Assembly (NCBI GenBank): GCA_963746465.1
Contig: CAVVAY010000008.1
Span: 14,556-78,555 of the forward strand
Direction of reading: 5' to 3'
From: CAVVAY01 sp963746465
GTDB taxonomy: Bacteria; Actinomycetota; Actinomycetes; JACCUZ01
Length of the DNA: 64,000 bases
In this document: positions 21,476-29,571 of the stretch, piece after piece
Position numbering within the stretch: the stretch's first letter is position 1
How the letters are laid out: each line of letters starts with the position of its first letter
The notes under the pieces: model-generated
What the model was told of the DNA's origin: nothing
What the model saw: the letters and a program-made list of their open reading frames with translations, nothing else
The model's database searches: none
Position numbers and translations under genes: made by a program

Positions 21476-23215
21476 TCAGTCCTTCGCCGCCTCCGACCAG
21501 CGCCGGACGACGACGACCTCCGCCACGAAGCGGACGCCGCTGCCGGCCGACCAGCGCTGCGCGGTCGAGGCCAGCACCGCGTGCAGCAGCGCGACCACCT
21601 CCTCGGCGGCCGGCTCCGGCACCTGTACCAGCAGCTCGTCGTGCAGGCACAGCACCACCTCGGCACCGGCGGGCAGCCCGGCCCGGACCGACACCGCCCA
21701 CATCTTGAACAGCTCCGCTGCGGCGCCCTGCACCACGGCGTTGCGGGCGAACCGGCCCCGCGCGGCGGACGCGGCCGGGTCGACCGGCTCGGCCAGCGGC
21801 CACATCCGCACCAGCCGGCCGCCGTAGGTCACGACGTCGCGACCGGCGGCACCCGCCTCGTGCGCCGCGCGCAGGTAGTCCATCGCCACCGGGTAGGCGC
21901 GCTCCAGCCCGCGCAGCGCCTCGCCGGCCGCGCCGGAGGTCTGCCCGTACATCGCGGCCAGCACCGCGACCTTGGCCGTCGGCCGGTCGACCCCGAGCCG
22001 GGCGGCGACCGGTGCGTACAGGTCGTCGTCCGCCGTGGCCCGGGCCAGCGCGTCGTCCCCGGACACGGCGGCGAGCACCCGAGGCTCCACCTGGCCCAGG
22101 TCGGCCCGCACCAGCATCCGCCCCGGCTCGGCCGCGACCGCCGGCCGCAGCTCGGCCGGCAGGTTGTGCAGCCCGGCCGACGCCGTCATCCGTCCCGCGG
22201 CCCCGTCGCAGCCCGTCCAGACCCCGCGCAGCCGGCCGTCGGCGCCCACGTCGCGGTCCAGCCACCCGTAGCCGTAGGTCGTGGCGATCCGTTCGGCCTG
22301 CCGCCAGTCGATGAGTGCCGAGACCAGCGGGTGGGTGCCGCGGAACGGCTCCAGCCGCCAGGCCCGGGTGTCCGGGACATCGATGCCGACCCGGGCGAGC
22401 AGGGCCCGGACCGCCGACGGGTTGCGCAGGTCGGTGTCCTCGGCACCGGGCACCAGGGCGCGCACCGCGTCGTCCCGGGCGGCGCGGGCGGCAGCAGCGC
22501 TCGCCGCGTCGGCCGGCCGCGGGCCGACCCGCTCCTCGACCAGCCGGGCGGCGGTCGGACGGTCGAACGGCAGGCCGCCCACCCCGAGCTCCACCGCAAG
22601 CAGCTCGGCGGCCGACTCCGACCAGGCGGTGAGCAGGGCGAGGTGCGGCGGCGCGGGGAAGCGCCGGCGGTCCGGCCGTCCGACCAGCGCTGCCTCGTGC
22701 CGGTCCCGGACGGCGAGCGCCGCCCCCGCCCAGCGGGCCGCCGCCGCGACCGTCGGCGGCCCGGACTCGGCCCAGCCCGGTCGCAGGTGACCGTCCGGGC
22801 GCACCGGGTCGGCGGGGTCGGCCGGGTCGCCCTGGTCGGTGCCGCCGCCGACCGCGAGCAGGTCCAGCTGCCCGGTCCGCGGCCGGCCCAGCGGGTCGAG
22901 ACCGCGAGCCGCCGCCCAGACCAGCGCCGGGTCCCGGTCGGTGCCGCCGTGCAGCAGCCGATGGGTCGCCGACAGGTCCCAGGACGACGGCACCCTGACG
23001 CCGGCCCGGACCAGCGGCCCCGCGTCGCGGGCGGACCACCAGACGAGCCGCGGCCGCAACGCCTCGAGCACCCGGCGTACGTCCTCGACGCCGTCGCCGG
23101 GGCAGCCGACCAGTGCGTCGCCGCACGCCAGCCCGACCCCGTCCGGCGACCAGGCCACTCCGACCGGGGACCCCGGCCCGGCGCCGGCGGCGCGCAGGAG
23201 CTCGACCGCGGGCAT
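21476..23215 (-). CDS. bifunctional 3'-5' exonuclease/DNA polymerase-like family A protein
   Basis: A 579-residue family A polymerase without the 5' nuclease of PolA. Polymerase motif A is ADLGQVEPRVLAA (canonical DYSQIELR), motif B is KVAVLAAMYGQTSG, and motif C is CLHDELLVQVP, so the catalytic acidic residues are kept although motif A diverges. The N-terminal 200 residues occupy the place of the 3'-5' exonuclease but lack its metal-binding pattern. Such second family A polymerases are common in actinobacteria and are thought to act in repair. The start is ATG 23215. Confidence 0.85.
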   Translation of the reverse strand: MPAVELLRAAGAGPGSPVGVAWSPDGVGLACGDALVGCPGDGVEDVRRVLEALRPRLVWWSARDAGPLVRAGVRVPSSWDLSATHRLLHGGTDRDPALVWAAARGLDPLGRPRTGQLDLLAVGGGTDQGDPADPADPVRPDGHLRPGWAESGPPTVAAAARWAGAALAVRDRHEAALVGRPDRRRFPAPPHLALLTAWSESAAELLAVELGVGGLPFDRPTAARLVEERVGPRPADAASAAAARAARDDAVRALVPGAEDTDLRNPSAVRALLARVGIDVPDTRAWRLEPFRGTHPLVSALIDWRQAERIATTYGYGWLDRDVGADGRLRGVWTGCDGAAGRMTASAGLHNLPAELRPAVAAEPGRMLVRADLGQVEPRVLAAVSGDDALARATADDDLYAPVAARLGVDRPTAKVAVLAAMYGQTSGAAGEALRGLERAYPVAMDYLRAAHEAGAAGRDVVTYGGRLVRMWPLAEPVDPAASAARGRFARNAVVQGAAAELFKMWAVSVRAGLPAGAEVVLCLHDELLVQVPEPAAEEVVALLHAVLASTAQRWSAGSGVRFVAEVVVVRRWSEAAKD

Positions 23216-23331
23216 GGCGCCATCCTGCCGCCCGCGGGGGACAGGTTGTCGTCGCGCGTCCGACGCGTCGGGGCCGGATCAGCCGCCGCGGTCGCTAGGG
23301 TCGTGCCGCACCGACGAGGACGGGGAGAGCC

Positions 23332-23505
23332 ATGACGGACGCCAAGGGCACCGCGATGCCCGAGGAGGTCGACCCGCGGGTGGCCGAGCTGGTGATGGCC
23401 ATCCGGGACCGGTTCGGCCTGCGCGGCCTGCGTGGCGCCGCCTGGATGATCCAGCAGGAGATCGCGATCGCTGAGCAGGCCCTCGAGGAGCTGCCGACCG
23501 ACTGA
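23332..23505 (+). CDS. small conserved hypothetical protein
   Basis: A 57-residue acidic protein (MTDAKGTAMPEEVDPRVAELV ... ELPTD), predicted to be two amphipathic helices. The ATG at 23332 has a GGGGAGAG ribosome site at 23322, and codon usage has the expected G/C third positions. No family is recognised. It lies between two leftward genes and is probably transcribed alone from the TAGGGT box at about 23296. Confidence 0.6.
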   Translation: MTDAKGTAMPEEVDPRVAELVMAIRDRFGLRGLRGAAWMIQQEIAIAEQALEELPTD

Positions 23506-23524
23506 CGGTCCCCTGCCCGGTGCC

Positions 23525-23950
23525 TCACTCCCGCTCCGGGCGGCGGAGCCGCTTGATCTCCCCGCGCCGCTTCTTCTCGGCGATCCGCCGCTCGGTCGAG
23601 CCCCGGGACGGCCGGGTCGGCCGGCGCTGCCGCGGCGGAGCGGCGATCGCCTGAGCGACCAGGGCGACCAGGCGCGCCTCGGCCGCCGTCCGGTTGCGCA
23701 GCTGCGACCGGTGCTCGGACGCCGCCACGGTCAGCACCCCGCCGGCCAGGCGACCGGCGAGCCGGTCGAGAGCGCGGTCCCGCTGCACGGCGGACAGCGC
23801 CGCGCTGCCTGCGAGGTCCCAGGACAGCTCGGCGCGGGAGTCCGAGGTGTTCACCGACTGCCCGCCGGGGCCGCTGGACCGGGAGAACCGCCAGGTGAGC
23901 TCGGCGGCCGGGATCACCACCCGGCCGGTCACGACGAGGTCTCCGGGCAC
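23525..23950 (-). CDS. arfB: alternative ribosome-rescue peptidyl-tRNA hydrolase ArfB
   Basis: A 141-residue release-factor-like hydrolase that frees stalled ribosomes. The catalytic GGQ is in RSSGPGGQSVNTSDSR, and the C-terminus is the basic tail that enters the mRNA channel (RRIAEKKRRGEIKRLRRPERE). The GTG at 23950-23948 (VPGDLVVTGRVVIP) matches the family start; the longer open frame runs into the riboswitch region of the opposite strand and is not supported. Confidence 0.92.
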   Translation of the reverse strand: MPGDLVVTGRVVIPAAELTWRFSRSSGPGGQSVNTSDSRAELSWDLAGSAALSAVQRDRALDRLAGRLAGGVLTVAASEHRSQLRNRTAAEARLVALVAQAIAAPPRQRRPTRPSRGSTERRIAEKKRRGEIKRLRRPERE

Positions 23951-23993
23951 CGGGCCATTCTCCCCCGTTCGGCCCAATCTCCGGCGAGCCGGT

Positions 23994-24022
23994 TTGGTCT
24001 CCACGACGGGCACCGTTACCCT
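23994..24022 (+). promoter_or_regulatory. promoter for riboswitch-Rpf transcript
   Basis: TTGGTC at 23994-23999 and TACCCT at 24017-24022 are separated by 17 bases, placing a start about 25 bases before the riboswitch. Confidence 0.5.
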
Positions 24023-24050
24023 GTCGTGACCGCGCGCCGCGCGGTCCCTT

Positions 24051-24236
24051 CGACGGCCGCCGAATCCTGCCCACCGTCTGAGGGGCGGCTTGAGACCAGT
24101 GGGCAGGAGTGGGGGACCCACTTCCGGGCCCGACGACCACGGTCGTTCGAGTCCTTGGGGTGAAGCCGCAGGAATGCGGCCGGGCAACTCTCGCCCGAAC
24201 CCGACAGCTCACCTCGCAGGCGGCGAGAGGGATACA
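24051..24236 (+). promoter_or_regulatory. c-di-AMP riboswitch (ydaO/yuaA class)
   Basis: The leader of the Rpf gene shows the class signature in order: CCGAATCCTGCCCACCG, AGGGGCGG, GGGGGACCCA, TTGGGGTGAAGCCGC with its paired GCGGC, CGGGCAACTCTCGCCCGAA, and CCCGACAGCTCACC. Known members sense c-di-AMP and control wall hydrolases of the Rpf type in actinobacteria, which fits the gene that follows. Confidence 0.88.
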
Positions 24237-24239
24237 CCT

Positions 24240-25052
24240 ATGTCGCAGCGCGCGCAGAAGCGGCCGAGCACCTCCGGCCGGGGCCGGCACCGCAGGCCGA
24301 ACCACCACACCCGGAACCTCGGACTGGCGACCGCCTCGTTCGTCGCCACCATCCCGCTGGCCACCGCCACGGCCTCCCCGTCGGCCGCCGCCACCAGCGC
24401 CTGGGACCGTCTCGCCAGCTGCGAGAGCGGCGGCAACTGGGGCATCAACACCGGCAACGGCTACTACGGCGGCCTGCAGTTCGCCGACGGCACCTGGGAC
24501 GGCAACGGCGGCGAGCGGTACGCCTCGCGCGCCGACCTGGCCACCCGGGCGGAGCAGATCGTCGTCGCCGCCCGCGTCCTGGACGGCCGCGGCTGGTCGC
24601 CCTGGCCGGCCTGCAGCAGCCGGATGGGCCTGGGCAGCGACGAGCGCCGCGAGGCGCTCGCCACCGCCGCGGAGCTCAAGGCACGGATGAACGGCGACCA
24701 GCAGGCCAACGGCAACGCCACCCGGGCCGACTCGAAGCCGGCCGCCGACAAGCCCGCCGAGAAGGGCGAGCAGCCGGCCGCGGAGCAGCCGGCCGCCGAC
24801 AAGCGCGAGAAGCCTGCCGCCGAGACCCGCGCGGCGGACAACCGCGTGCAGACCGAGCGGGCCAGCCGGGGCAAGCACCGCAAGGCCGCGACGGCGGGCG
24901 ACTACGTCGTGCGCCGCGGCGACAGCCTGTCGGCCATCGCCCGGGCGAAGGACCTGCCCGGCGGCTGGCAGCAGCTGTACCGGATCAACCGGGCGACGAT
25001 CGGCTCCAACCCCGGCCTGATCCACCCCGGGCAGCACCTCCGGCTGGGCTGA
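24240..25052 (+). CDS. resuscitation-promoting factor-like transglycosylase with LysM domain
   Basis: A 270-residue secreted muralytic protein. A signal sequence with a long basic N-region ends near residue 50 (ATASPSAAA). The Rpf transglycosylase-like domain follows around 52-130 (WDRLASCESGGNWGINTGNGYYGGLQF, with the catalytic Glu in CESGGNW). Then comes an Ala/Lys/Pro-rich linker of about 85 residues, and a C-terminal LysM domain (YVVRRGDSLSAIARAKDL ... NPGLIHPGQHLRL) that binds peptidoglycan. It cleaves wall glycan and promotes growth resumption from dormancy. Expression is governed by the c-di-AMP riboswitch immediately upstream. Confidence 0.92.
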   Translation: MSQRAQKRPSTSGRGRHRRPNHHTRNLGLATASFVATIPLATATASPSAAATSAWDRLASCESGGNWGINTGNGYYGGLQFADGTWDGNGGERYASRADLATRAEQIVVAARVLDGRGWSPWPACSSRMGLGSDERREALATAAELKARMNGDQQANGNATRADSKPAADKPAEKGEQPAAEQPAADKREKPAAETRAADNRVQTERASRGKHRKAATAGDYVVRRGDSLSAIARAKDLPGGWQQLYRINRATIGSNPGLIHPGQHLRLG

Positions 25053-25065
25053 CCCGCACCGCCTC

Positions 25066-25098
25066 GTGAGGCCCCGTCCCTGCCGGGCGGGGCCTCAC
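25066..25098. terminator. bidirectional hairpin terminator
   Basis: Arms GTGAGGCCCCG and CGGGGCCTCAC lie 14 bases after the Rpf stop and 20 bases before the acylphosphatase stop on the other strand, serving both. Confidence 0.8.
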
Positions 25099-25117
25099 GC
25101 ACGTCCGGGTGTGCCGG

Positions 25118-25396
25118 TCAGCCGATGTCGAAGCCGCGCAGCCCGCGCACCTGCTGCTCGGTGACCTCGACCGCGTCGACCCGGGCGTGCGCCGGGCCGC
25201 GTCCGAGCCACTCCAGCATGCCGGCCACCGCATCCGGTGCACCCTCCAGCAGGACCTCGACCCGGCCGTCCGGCAGGTTGCGGGCCGAACCGTCGACGCC
25301 GCGGCGCACCGCCTCGCGGCGGGCGCTGTCGCGGTAGAAGACGCCCTGCACCAGGCCGCTGACCAGCGCGCGCCGGCCGACCCGGTCGTCAGTCAC
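25118..25396 (-). CDS. acyP: acylphosphatase
   Basis: A 92-residue enzyme that hydrolyses acyl phosphates. It has the catalytic Arg in GLVQGVFYRDSARREA, the Asn in VDGSARNLPDGRVEVLLEG, and the family beta-alpha-beta pattern ending GLRGFDIG. The GTG start overlaps the stop of the upstream oxidoreductase gene (GTGA), so translation is probably coupled. Confidence 0.95.
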   Translation of the reverse strand: MTDDRVGRRALVSGLVQGVFYRDSARREAVRRGVDGSARNLPDGRVEVLLEGAPDAVAGMLEWLGRGPAHARVDAVEVTEQQVRGLRGFDIG

Positions 25397-26322
25397 GGCG
25401 CGAGCGCTTCCAGGACCTCGGTGGCCCGCCGGACCGAGACCTCCGGGTCGGCCTCGACCGAGCCGATCTCCGGGTCGAAGTTGAGGTCGAGGAACACCTG
25501 GTCGACCCCGTGCCCGGCGAGCTCGTCGAGGTCGACCCGCACCTCGTCGTACGAGCCGGTCAGCGGACGACGACGCTCGGCGCGGCCGGCCTCGCGGATC
25601 TTCACGACGCCGCGACAGACGACGCGGACGGCGCCGGGGTCACGGCCGGCGTCGCGGGCTGCCTCGCGGACGGTGGCGGCGGCGGTCCCGATGTCGCTCA
25701 GGTCCTGCCCGCTGCTGCTGATCCACCCGTCCGCGGTCCGGCCGGCCCGGCGCAGGGCCGCGTCCACGCCGCCGCCGAGCAGCAGCGGCGGGTGCGGTCG
25801 CTGGACCGGCTTCGGGTCGACGTGGGCCGGGCCGACGTCGTGGAACCGGCCGTGGAAGTCCACGACCGGGTCGGTCCAGCAGGCCTTGAGGCAGCTGACG
25901 AACTCCTCGGCGCGGGCGCCGCGACGGTCGGTCGGCGCACCGGTGGCGGCGTACTCCTCGGCGGCCCACCCCAGCCCGAGCCCCAGGTCGAGGCGGCCGC
26001 CGGAGACTGCGTCCAGGGTCGCGGACTGCTTGGCCAGCAGCAGCGGTGAGAACCAGGGCATGTTGAGCACCGCCACGCCGAGCCGGACCCGCTCGGTGTG
26101 GGCGGCGAGGAAGGCGAGGCTGATCAGCGGGTCGACGACGCTGCGGTAGACCGGTGACCATCGGTGCGGGTCGGCGGCCCGCTCGACGTCGGCGGGGAAG
26201 AGCAGCCGCTGGAAGGTCCACAGCGACGCGTAGCCGAGCTGTTCCGCGCGCCGCCCCAGGAGCACCTGGTTCGCCGGCGTCGCCCACGAACCGGCCAGCG
26301 GAACGGCGAACCCGAGGTCCAT
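25393..26322 (-). CDS. LLM-class F420-dependent oxidoreductase
   Basis: A 309-residue luciferase-like TIM barrel: MDLGFAVPLAGSWATPANQ at the start, LGVAVLNMPWFSPLLLAKQSATLD, GGRLDLGLGLGWAAEEYAATG, and PPLLLGGGVDAALRRAG. The pattern fits F420-dependent oxidoreductases, with unknown substrate. It shares a 4-base overlap with acylphosphatase downstream and lies 43 bases after the metalloprotease gene on the same strand. Confidence 0.9.
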   Translation of the reverse strand: MDLGFAVPLAGSWATPANQVLLGRRAEQLGYASLWTFQRLLFPADVERAADPHRWSPVYRSVVDPLISLAFLAAHTERVRLGVAVLNMPWFSPLLLAKQSATLDAVSGGRLDLGLGLGWAAEEYAATGAPTDRRGARAEEFVSCLKACWTDPVVDFHGRFHDVGPAHVDPKPVQRPHPPLLLGGGVDAALRRAGRTADGWISSSGQDLSDIGTAAATVREAARDAGRDPGAVRVVCRGVVKIREAGRAERRRPLTGSYDEVRVDLDELAGHGVDQVFLDLNFDPEIGSVEADPEVSVRRATEVLEALAP

Positions 26323-26365
26323 CGCGCCATCCTCACACGGTCGGCGACGGCGCTGCTGGGACGGG

Positions 26366-27163
26366 TCAGGGGCCGTCGAAGCAGCGGCCCATCCCGAGCT
26401 GCTCGAGGCCGCGCAGGTCGCCGGCGTGGTAGCGGGAGAGCGGATAGCTGTTGGTGTCGTACATGACCTGGAACGGGTCCTCGATGTGCCCGAGGCCGAC
26501 CAGGTGGCCCAGCTCGTGCAGCAGCACGGCGCGAGCCTTGGCGTCGTCGCCGCTGGCCAGCTGCGTCGTGAGGGCGGGGCCGTTGAAGACCGCGAGCCCG
26601 CTGACGTAGCGCTGGTCGGCTCCGCCGCGGAACGCGTCCGGGCCGGCCCGGCCGAGGACCTGGTCGGTGAGCATCGAGGTCTCTGCGGGCGACGACCAGG
26701 CGATCAGCACCGGCGCCCAGCGGTCGCCGTACCGGCTCGGCTGGTACGGCTGGCGCAGGGCGTCGGGTGCCTCGTCGGTGTCGCCGTCGTCGAGGAACCG
26801 CAGCCCGGTCGCGGCGCTGAGCTCGCCGAGCACGGACAGCAGCAAGGTGCGACCGCCGGGCGGCTCGCCGTCCGGGCGCACCACCACGTGCACCGGCCGG
26901 CACGGGTCGAAGGTCACCGGGGTGCCGTCGGGGTGGGTGGCGAGGAAGGTGAAGCCGCCGGCCCCGGAAGGTGCCAGTGCGGGCGTGCCGAGCGGCTGGT
27001 CGGCCGCCTCGACGGGCAGCCGGGAGGGGACGTCGATCCCGGGACGCTGTCCGCGCGGTGCCGTCGCGGCGTCCAGCGTCGAGCACGACGCCAGGGCTGC
27101 GACCAGCACGGCACCGGCCGCCAGGGCGGCGGCTGCCCGGCGTACCGGTGCTGCAGGGTCCAC
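26366..27163 (-). CDS. matrixin-like zinc metalloprotease lipoprotein
   Basis: A 265-residue exported protein. The lipobox LAALASC-type sequence (VLVAALASCS) near residue 27 marks a membrane-anchored lipoprotein. The catalytic site is HELGHLVGLGHIEDPFQVMYD, that is HExxHxxGxxH followed by the Met-turn VMYD, as in metzincins. Upstream, FDPCRPVHVVVRPDG and TGLRFLDDGDTDEAP resemble matrixin-like secreted proteases. No propeptide Cys switch is evident. The start is ATG 27163. Confidence 0.87.
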   Translation of the reverse strand: MDPAAPVRRAAAALAAGAVLVAALASCSTLDAATAPRGQRPGIDVPSRLPVEAADQPLGTPALAPSGAGGFTFLATHPDGTPVTFDPCRPVHVVVRPDGEPPGGRTLLLSVLGELSAATGLRFLDDGDTDEAPDALRQPYQPSRYGDRWAPVLIAWSSPAETSMLTDQVLGRAGPDAFRGGADQRYVSGLAVFNGPALTTQLASGDDAKARAVLLHELGHLVGLGHIEDPFQVMYDTNSYPLSRYHAGDLRGLEQLGMGRCFDGP

Positions 27164-27208
27164 ATCGCCTTATCGGCAGGCGGCGGCCCGGACCGAAGCC
27201 GGCCGCCG

Positions 27209-27285
27209 TGGTGCCCCGAGTGGGATTCGAACCCACACTGGATGGTGTTTGAGACCATTGGCTCTGCCAGTTGGCCTATCGGGGC
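27209..27285 (-). tRNA. tRNA-Leu (anticodon CAA), short variable arm, CCA encoded
   Basis: Full cloverleaf on the minus strand: acceptor GCCCCGA paired with TCGGGGC, anticodon stem ATGGT/ACCAT with loop CTCAAAC (anticodon CAA, reading UUG), T arm GTGGG-TTCGAAT-CCCAC, discriminator A and an encoded CCA (27211-27209). The variable loop is only five bases, while bacterial tRNA-Leu normally has a long extra arm. Confidence 0.9.
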
Positions 27286-27310
27286 GCCCGGCCATTCTGT
27301 CATCCGCCAC

Positions 27311-27316
27311 TAGGCT
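27311..27316 (+). promoter_or_regulatory. -10 box for leaderless ANTAR regulator transcript
   Basis: TAGGCT ends exactly 6 bases before the GTG start with no ribosome site between, the usual geometry of actinobacterial leaderless messages. The whole gap to the divergent tRNA is 37 bases. Confidence 0.55.
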
Positions 27317-27322
27317 CGCCGG

Positions 27323-27919
27323 GTGGTCGACACGAGGCGCCGGGTGGTGATCGCCGAGGACGAGGCGCTGATCCGGCTGGATCTGCGCGAGATGCTCGAG
27401 GAAGAGGGCTTCGAGGTCGTCGGGGAGGCCGCCGACGGCGAGACCGCGGTGGCGCTGGTGACCGAGCAACGTCCCGACCTGGCCGTCCTGGACGTGAAGA
27501 TGCCCCGCCTGGACGGCATCTCGGCCGCGGAGCGGATCGCGGCCGGCCGGCTCGCGGCGGTGGTGATGCTCACCGCGTTCTCCCAGCGCGAGCTGGTCGA
27601 GCGGGCCCGGGCTGCGGGGGCGATGGCCTACCTGGTGAAGCCGTTCACCAAGGCCGACCTTGTACCGGCGGTCGAGATGGCGATGGCCCGCTTCGACGAG
27701 CTGACCACGTTGGAGAGCGAGGTCTCCGACCTGCAGGAGCGGCTGGAGACGCGCAAGCTGGTCGACCGGGCCAAGGGTGTGCTGCAGGCCCGGGACGGGC
27801 TGGACGAGGCGGAGGCGTACCGCTGGGTCCAGCGCGCCTCGATGGACCGGCGGCTGAGCATGCGCCAGGTGGCCGAGCAGGTGCTGCTCGAGGCATCCGA
27901 CCGGCCGCCGCACGGCTGA
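27323..27919 (+). CDS. pdtaR: ANTAR-domain response regulator (PdtaR-like)
   Basis: A 198-residue regulator with an N-terminal receiver domain (acidic pocket AEDEAL, phospho-acceptor Asp in VLDVKMPRLDG, Thr in MLTAF, Lys in YLVKPF) and a C-terminal ANTAR RNA-binding domain (ESEVSDLQERLETRKLVDRAKGVLQ ... AYRWVQRASMDRRLSMRQVAE). ANTAR proteins bind paired hairpins in nascent RNA and prevent termination. M. tuberculosis PdtaR lies near polA and rpsA as here, supporting orthology. The GTG at 27323 is preceded by a leaderless-type promoter. Confidence 0.92.
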   Translation: MVDTRRRVVIAEDEALIRLDLREMLEEEGFEVVGEAADGETAVALVTEQRPDLAVLDVKMPRLDGISAAERIAAGRLAAVVMLTAFSQRELVERARAAGAMAYLVKPFTKADLVPAVEMAMARFDELTTLESEVSDLQERLETRKLVDRAKGVLQARDGLDEAEAYRWVQRASMDRRLSMRQVAEQVLLEASDRPPHG

Positions 27920-28046
27920 CGGCCACCTTCCGCCAGCGTGTGTCATCCCGGGGCCCGGGCGGTGGCGTCAGGTCACGACTTGGCAACGACGCAGCGCCCG
28001 ATCGAGCCGATCCCCTGCTTCGGGGGCTCGGGTTCGGTAGGTTCCG

Positions 28047-28082
28047 ACCGTCAGGCGCAGGCCTGTGCGGGCCGCTGACGGT
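28047..28082 (+). promoter_or_regulatory. leader hairpin before the amino-acid binding protein gene
   Basis: Inverted repeat with arms ACCGTCAG and CTGACGGT around a GC-rich core, ending 30 bases before the start codon. A smaller hairpin (GAGCC ... GGCTC) lies at about 28003-28030. Either could be bound by a regulator such as the adjacent ANTAR protein; this is only inferred. Confidence 0.35.
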
Positions 28083-28111
28083 TCCGCGGACCTTGTTAAA
28101 GGAGATGGTTC

Positions 28112-29392
28112 ATGATTCGCCCCACCCCGCTCTGGCGGTCGGTCGCGGTCCTGGGTGTCGCTGGTCTGGTGCTCACCGCGTGCGGTGGCGACGACGAGGC
28201 CGGCACGAAGGACGAGCCCAAAGCCTCGGGATCCAGCTCCGCCGATGCCGGCGCCAAGGGCGACGGCACGCTCCGGATCGGCACGTTGCTCCCGCAGACT
28301 GGCTCGCTGGCCTTCCTCGGCCCGCCCGAGTTCGCCGGCGTGGACCTCGCCCTCAAGGACATCAACGACGCCGGCGGCGTCAACGGCAAGCAGGTCGAGG
28401 TCACCAACTCCGACTCGGGTGACACGTCCACGGACACCGCCTCGCAGTCGGTCGACCGACTTCTCTCCAACAACGTCGACGCCATCGTCGGCGCCGCCTC
28501 GTCCAGCGTGTCGCTGTCGGTGATCGACAAGATCACCGGTGCCGGCGTCGTGCAGATCTCGCCGGCGAACACCTCCGACGAGCTCACCAACTACGCGGAC
28601 AAGAATCTCTACTTCCGCACCGCTCCGCCGGACGTCCTGCAGGGCCGGGTCCTCGGTGACCTGATCCTGGCGGACGGCAACTCGACGGTCGGCATCCTCG
28701 CGCTGCAGGACTCCTACGGCACGGGCCTGGCCGACAACGCCACCAAGGCGATCGAGGGCGGCGGCGGCCAGATCGTCGAGAAGGTCGTCTACGACCCGAA
28801 GGCCGCGTCGTTCTCCACGGAGGTCGGCAAGATCAAGGCCGCCGACCCCGAGGCCATCGCGGTCATCGCGTTCGAGGAGACCAAGAAGATCATCCCCGAG
28901 CTCGTCAAGCAGGGCATCGGGCCGGACAAGAAGAAGATCTACTTCGTGGACGGCAACCTCGCCAACTACGACAAGGACTTCCCGAAGGGCACGCTCGACG
29001 GCGTCAAGGGCACCCTGCCGGGTGTCGTTGCCGGTGACGAGTTCAAGGCTCGCCTGATGGAGGTCGCACCGAAGCTGTCCGAGTTCGCCTACTCCCCGGA
29101 GTCGTACGACGCCACCATCCTCGTCGCCCTCGCCGCTCAGGCGGCCGGCGACGACTCGGGTGCGTCGATCGCCTCGAAGATGCAGGAGGTGAGCGCAGGT
29201 GGCGAGAAGTGCACCTCGTTCAAGGACTGCCTGGCGCTGCTCAACGACGACAAGGACATCGACTACGACGGCGTCAGCGGTCCGGTCGAGTTCAACGAGA
29301 AGGGTGACCCGAGCGAGGCCGAGATCGGCATCTACTCGTACGACGCCACCAACAAGTACACGTTCGTCGAGTCCAAGAAGGGCAAGATCTGA
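28112..29392 (+). CDS. branched-chain amino-acid ABC transporter substrate-binding lipoprotein
   Basis: A 426-residue periplasmic-type binding protein. The lipoprotein signal MIRPTPLWRSVAVLGVAGLVLTAC is followed by an acidic linker and the LivJ/LivK-type fold (LRIGTLLPQTGSLAFLGPPEFAGVDLALKDINDAGGVNGK). An AAAGGAG ribosome site precedes the ATG. Codon use and Lys content are higher than in neighbours, normal for an abundant lipoprotein. It is convergent to, not upstream of, the livHMGF genes, so the transporter is split over two transcripts. Confidence 0.93.
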   Translation: MIRPTPLWRSVAVLGVAGLVLTACGGDDEAGTKDEPKASGSSSADAGAKGDGTLRIGTLLPQTGSLAFLGPPEFAGVDLALKDINDAGGVNGKQVEVTNSDSGDTSTDTASQSVDRLLSNNVDAIVGAASSSVSLSVIDKITGAGVVQISPANTSDELTNYADKNLYFRTAPPDVLQGRVLGDLILADGNSTVGILALQDSYGTGLADNATKAIEGGGGQIVEKVVYDPKAASFSTEVGKIKAADPEAIAVIAFEETKKIIPELVKQGIGPDKKKIYFVDGNLANYDKDFPKGTLDGVKGTLPGVVAGDEFKARLMEVAPKLSEFAYSPESYDATILVALAAQAAGDDSGASIASKMQEVSAGGEKCTSFKDCLALLNDDKDIDYDGVSGPVEFNEKGDPSEAEIGIYSYDATNKYTFVESKKGKI

Positions 29393-29433
29393 CCTAGCGG
29401 TCGGATAGGCACGACGAACGACGCACGAACGGA

Positions 29434-29462
29434 GGGGCCCGGCCACCACGGCCGGGCCCCTT
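29434..29462 (+). terminator. terminator of the binding-protein gene
   Basis: Hairpin with arms GGGGCCCGGCC and GGCCGGGCCCC and a 5-base loop, followed by TT, 41 bases after the stop. Confidence 0.8.
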
Positions 29463-29487
29463 CGTCATGCCCGAGCACCGTGGCCGA

Positions 29488-29566
29488 CAAGATCGTTTGC
29501 GACGTTCGCGCCCGCGACACGCCGTTGGCACGGCGTGTCGCCGGCCTAGACGTCGCTAATGATCTT
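29488..29566. repeat. nested long inverted repeat at the 3' end of the liv operon
   Basis: Outer arms AAGATCGTTTGCGACG (29488-29503) and CGTCGCTAATGATCTT (29551-29566) match at 14 of 16 positions. An inner perfect hairpin of 11-base arms (GCGACACGCCG) with a 6-base loop lies at 29514-29541. It sits just past the livF stop and probably terminates that operon; the size and nesting also resemble a mobile palindromic element. Confidence 0.6.
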
Positions 29567-29571
29567 GAGGG

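Noticed and set aside
29332..29520. Short minus-strand frame across the binding-protein terminator
   Set aside because: It overlaps the end of a real gene and a terminator and has no ribosome site or coding character.
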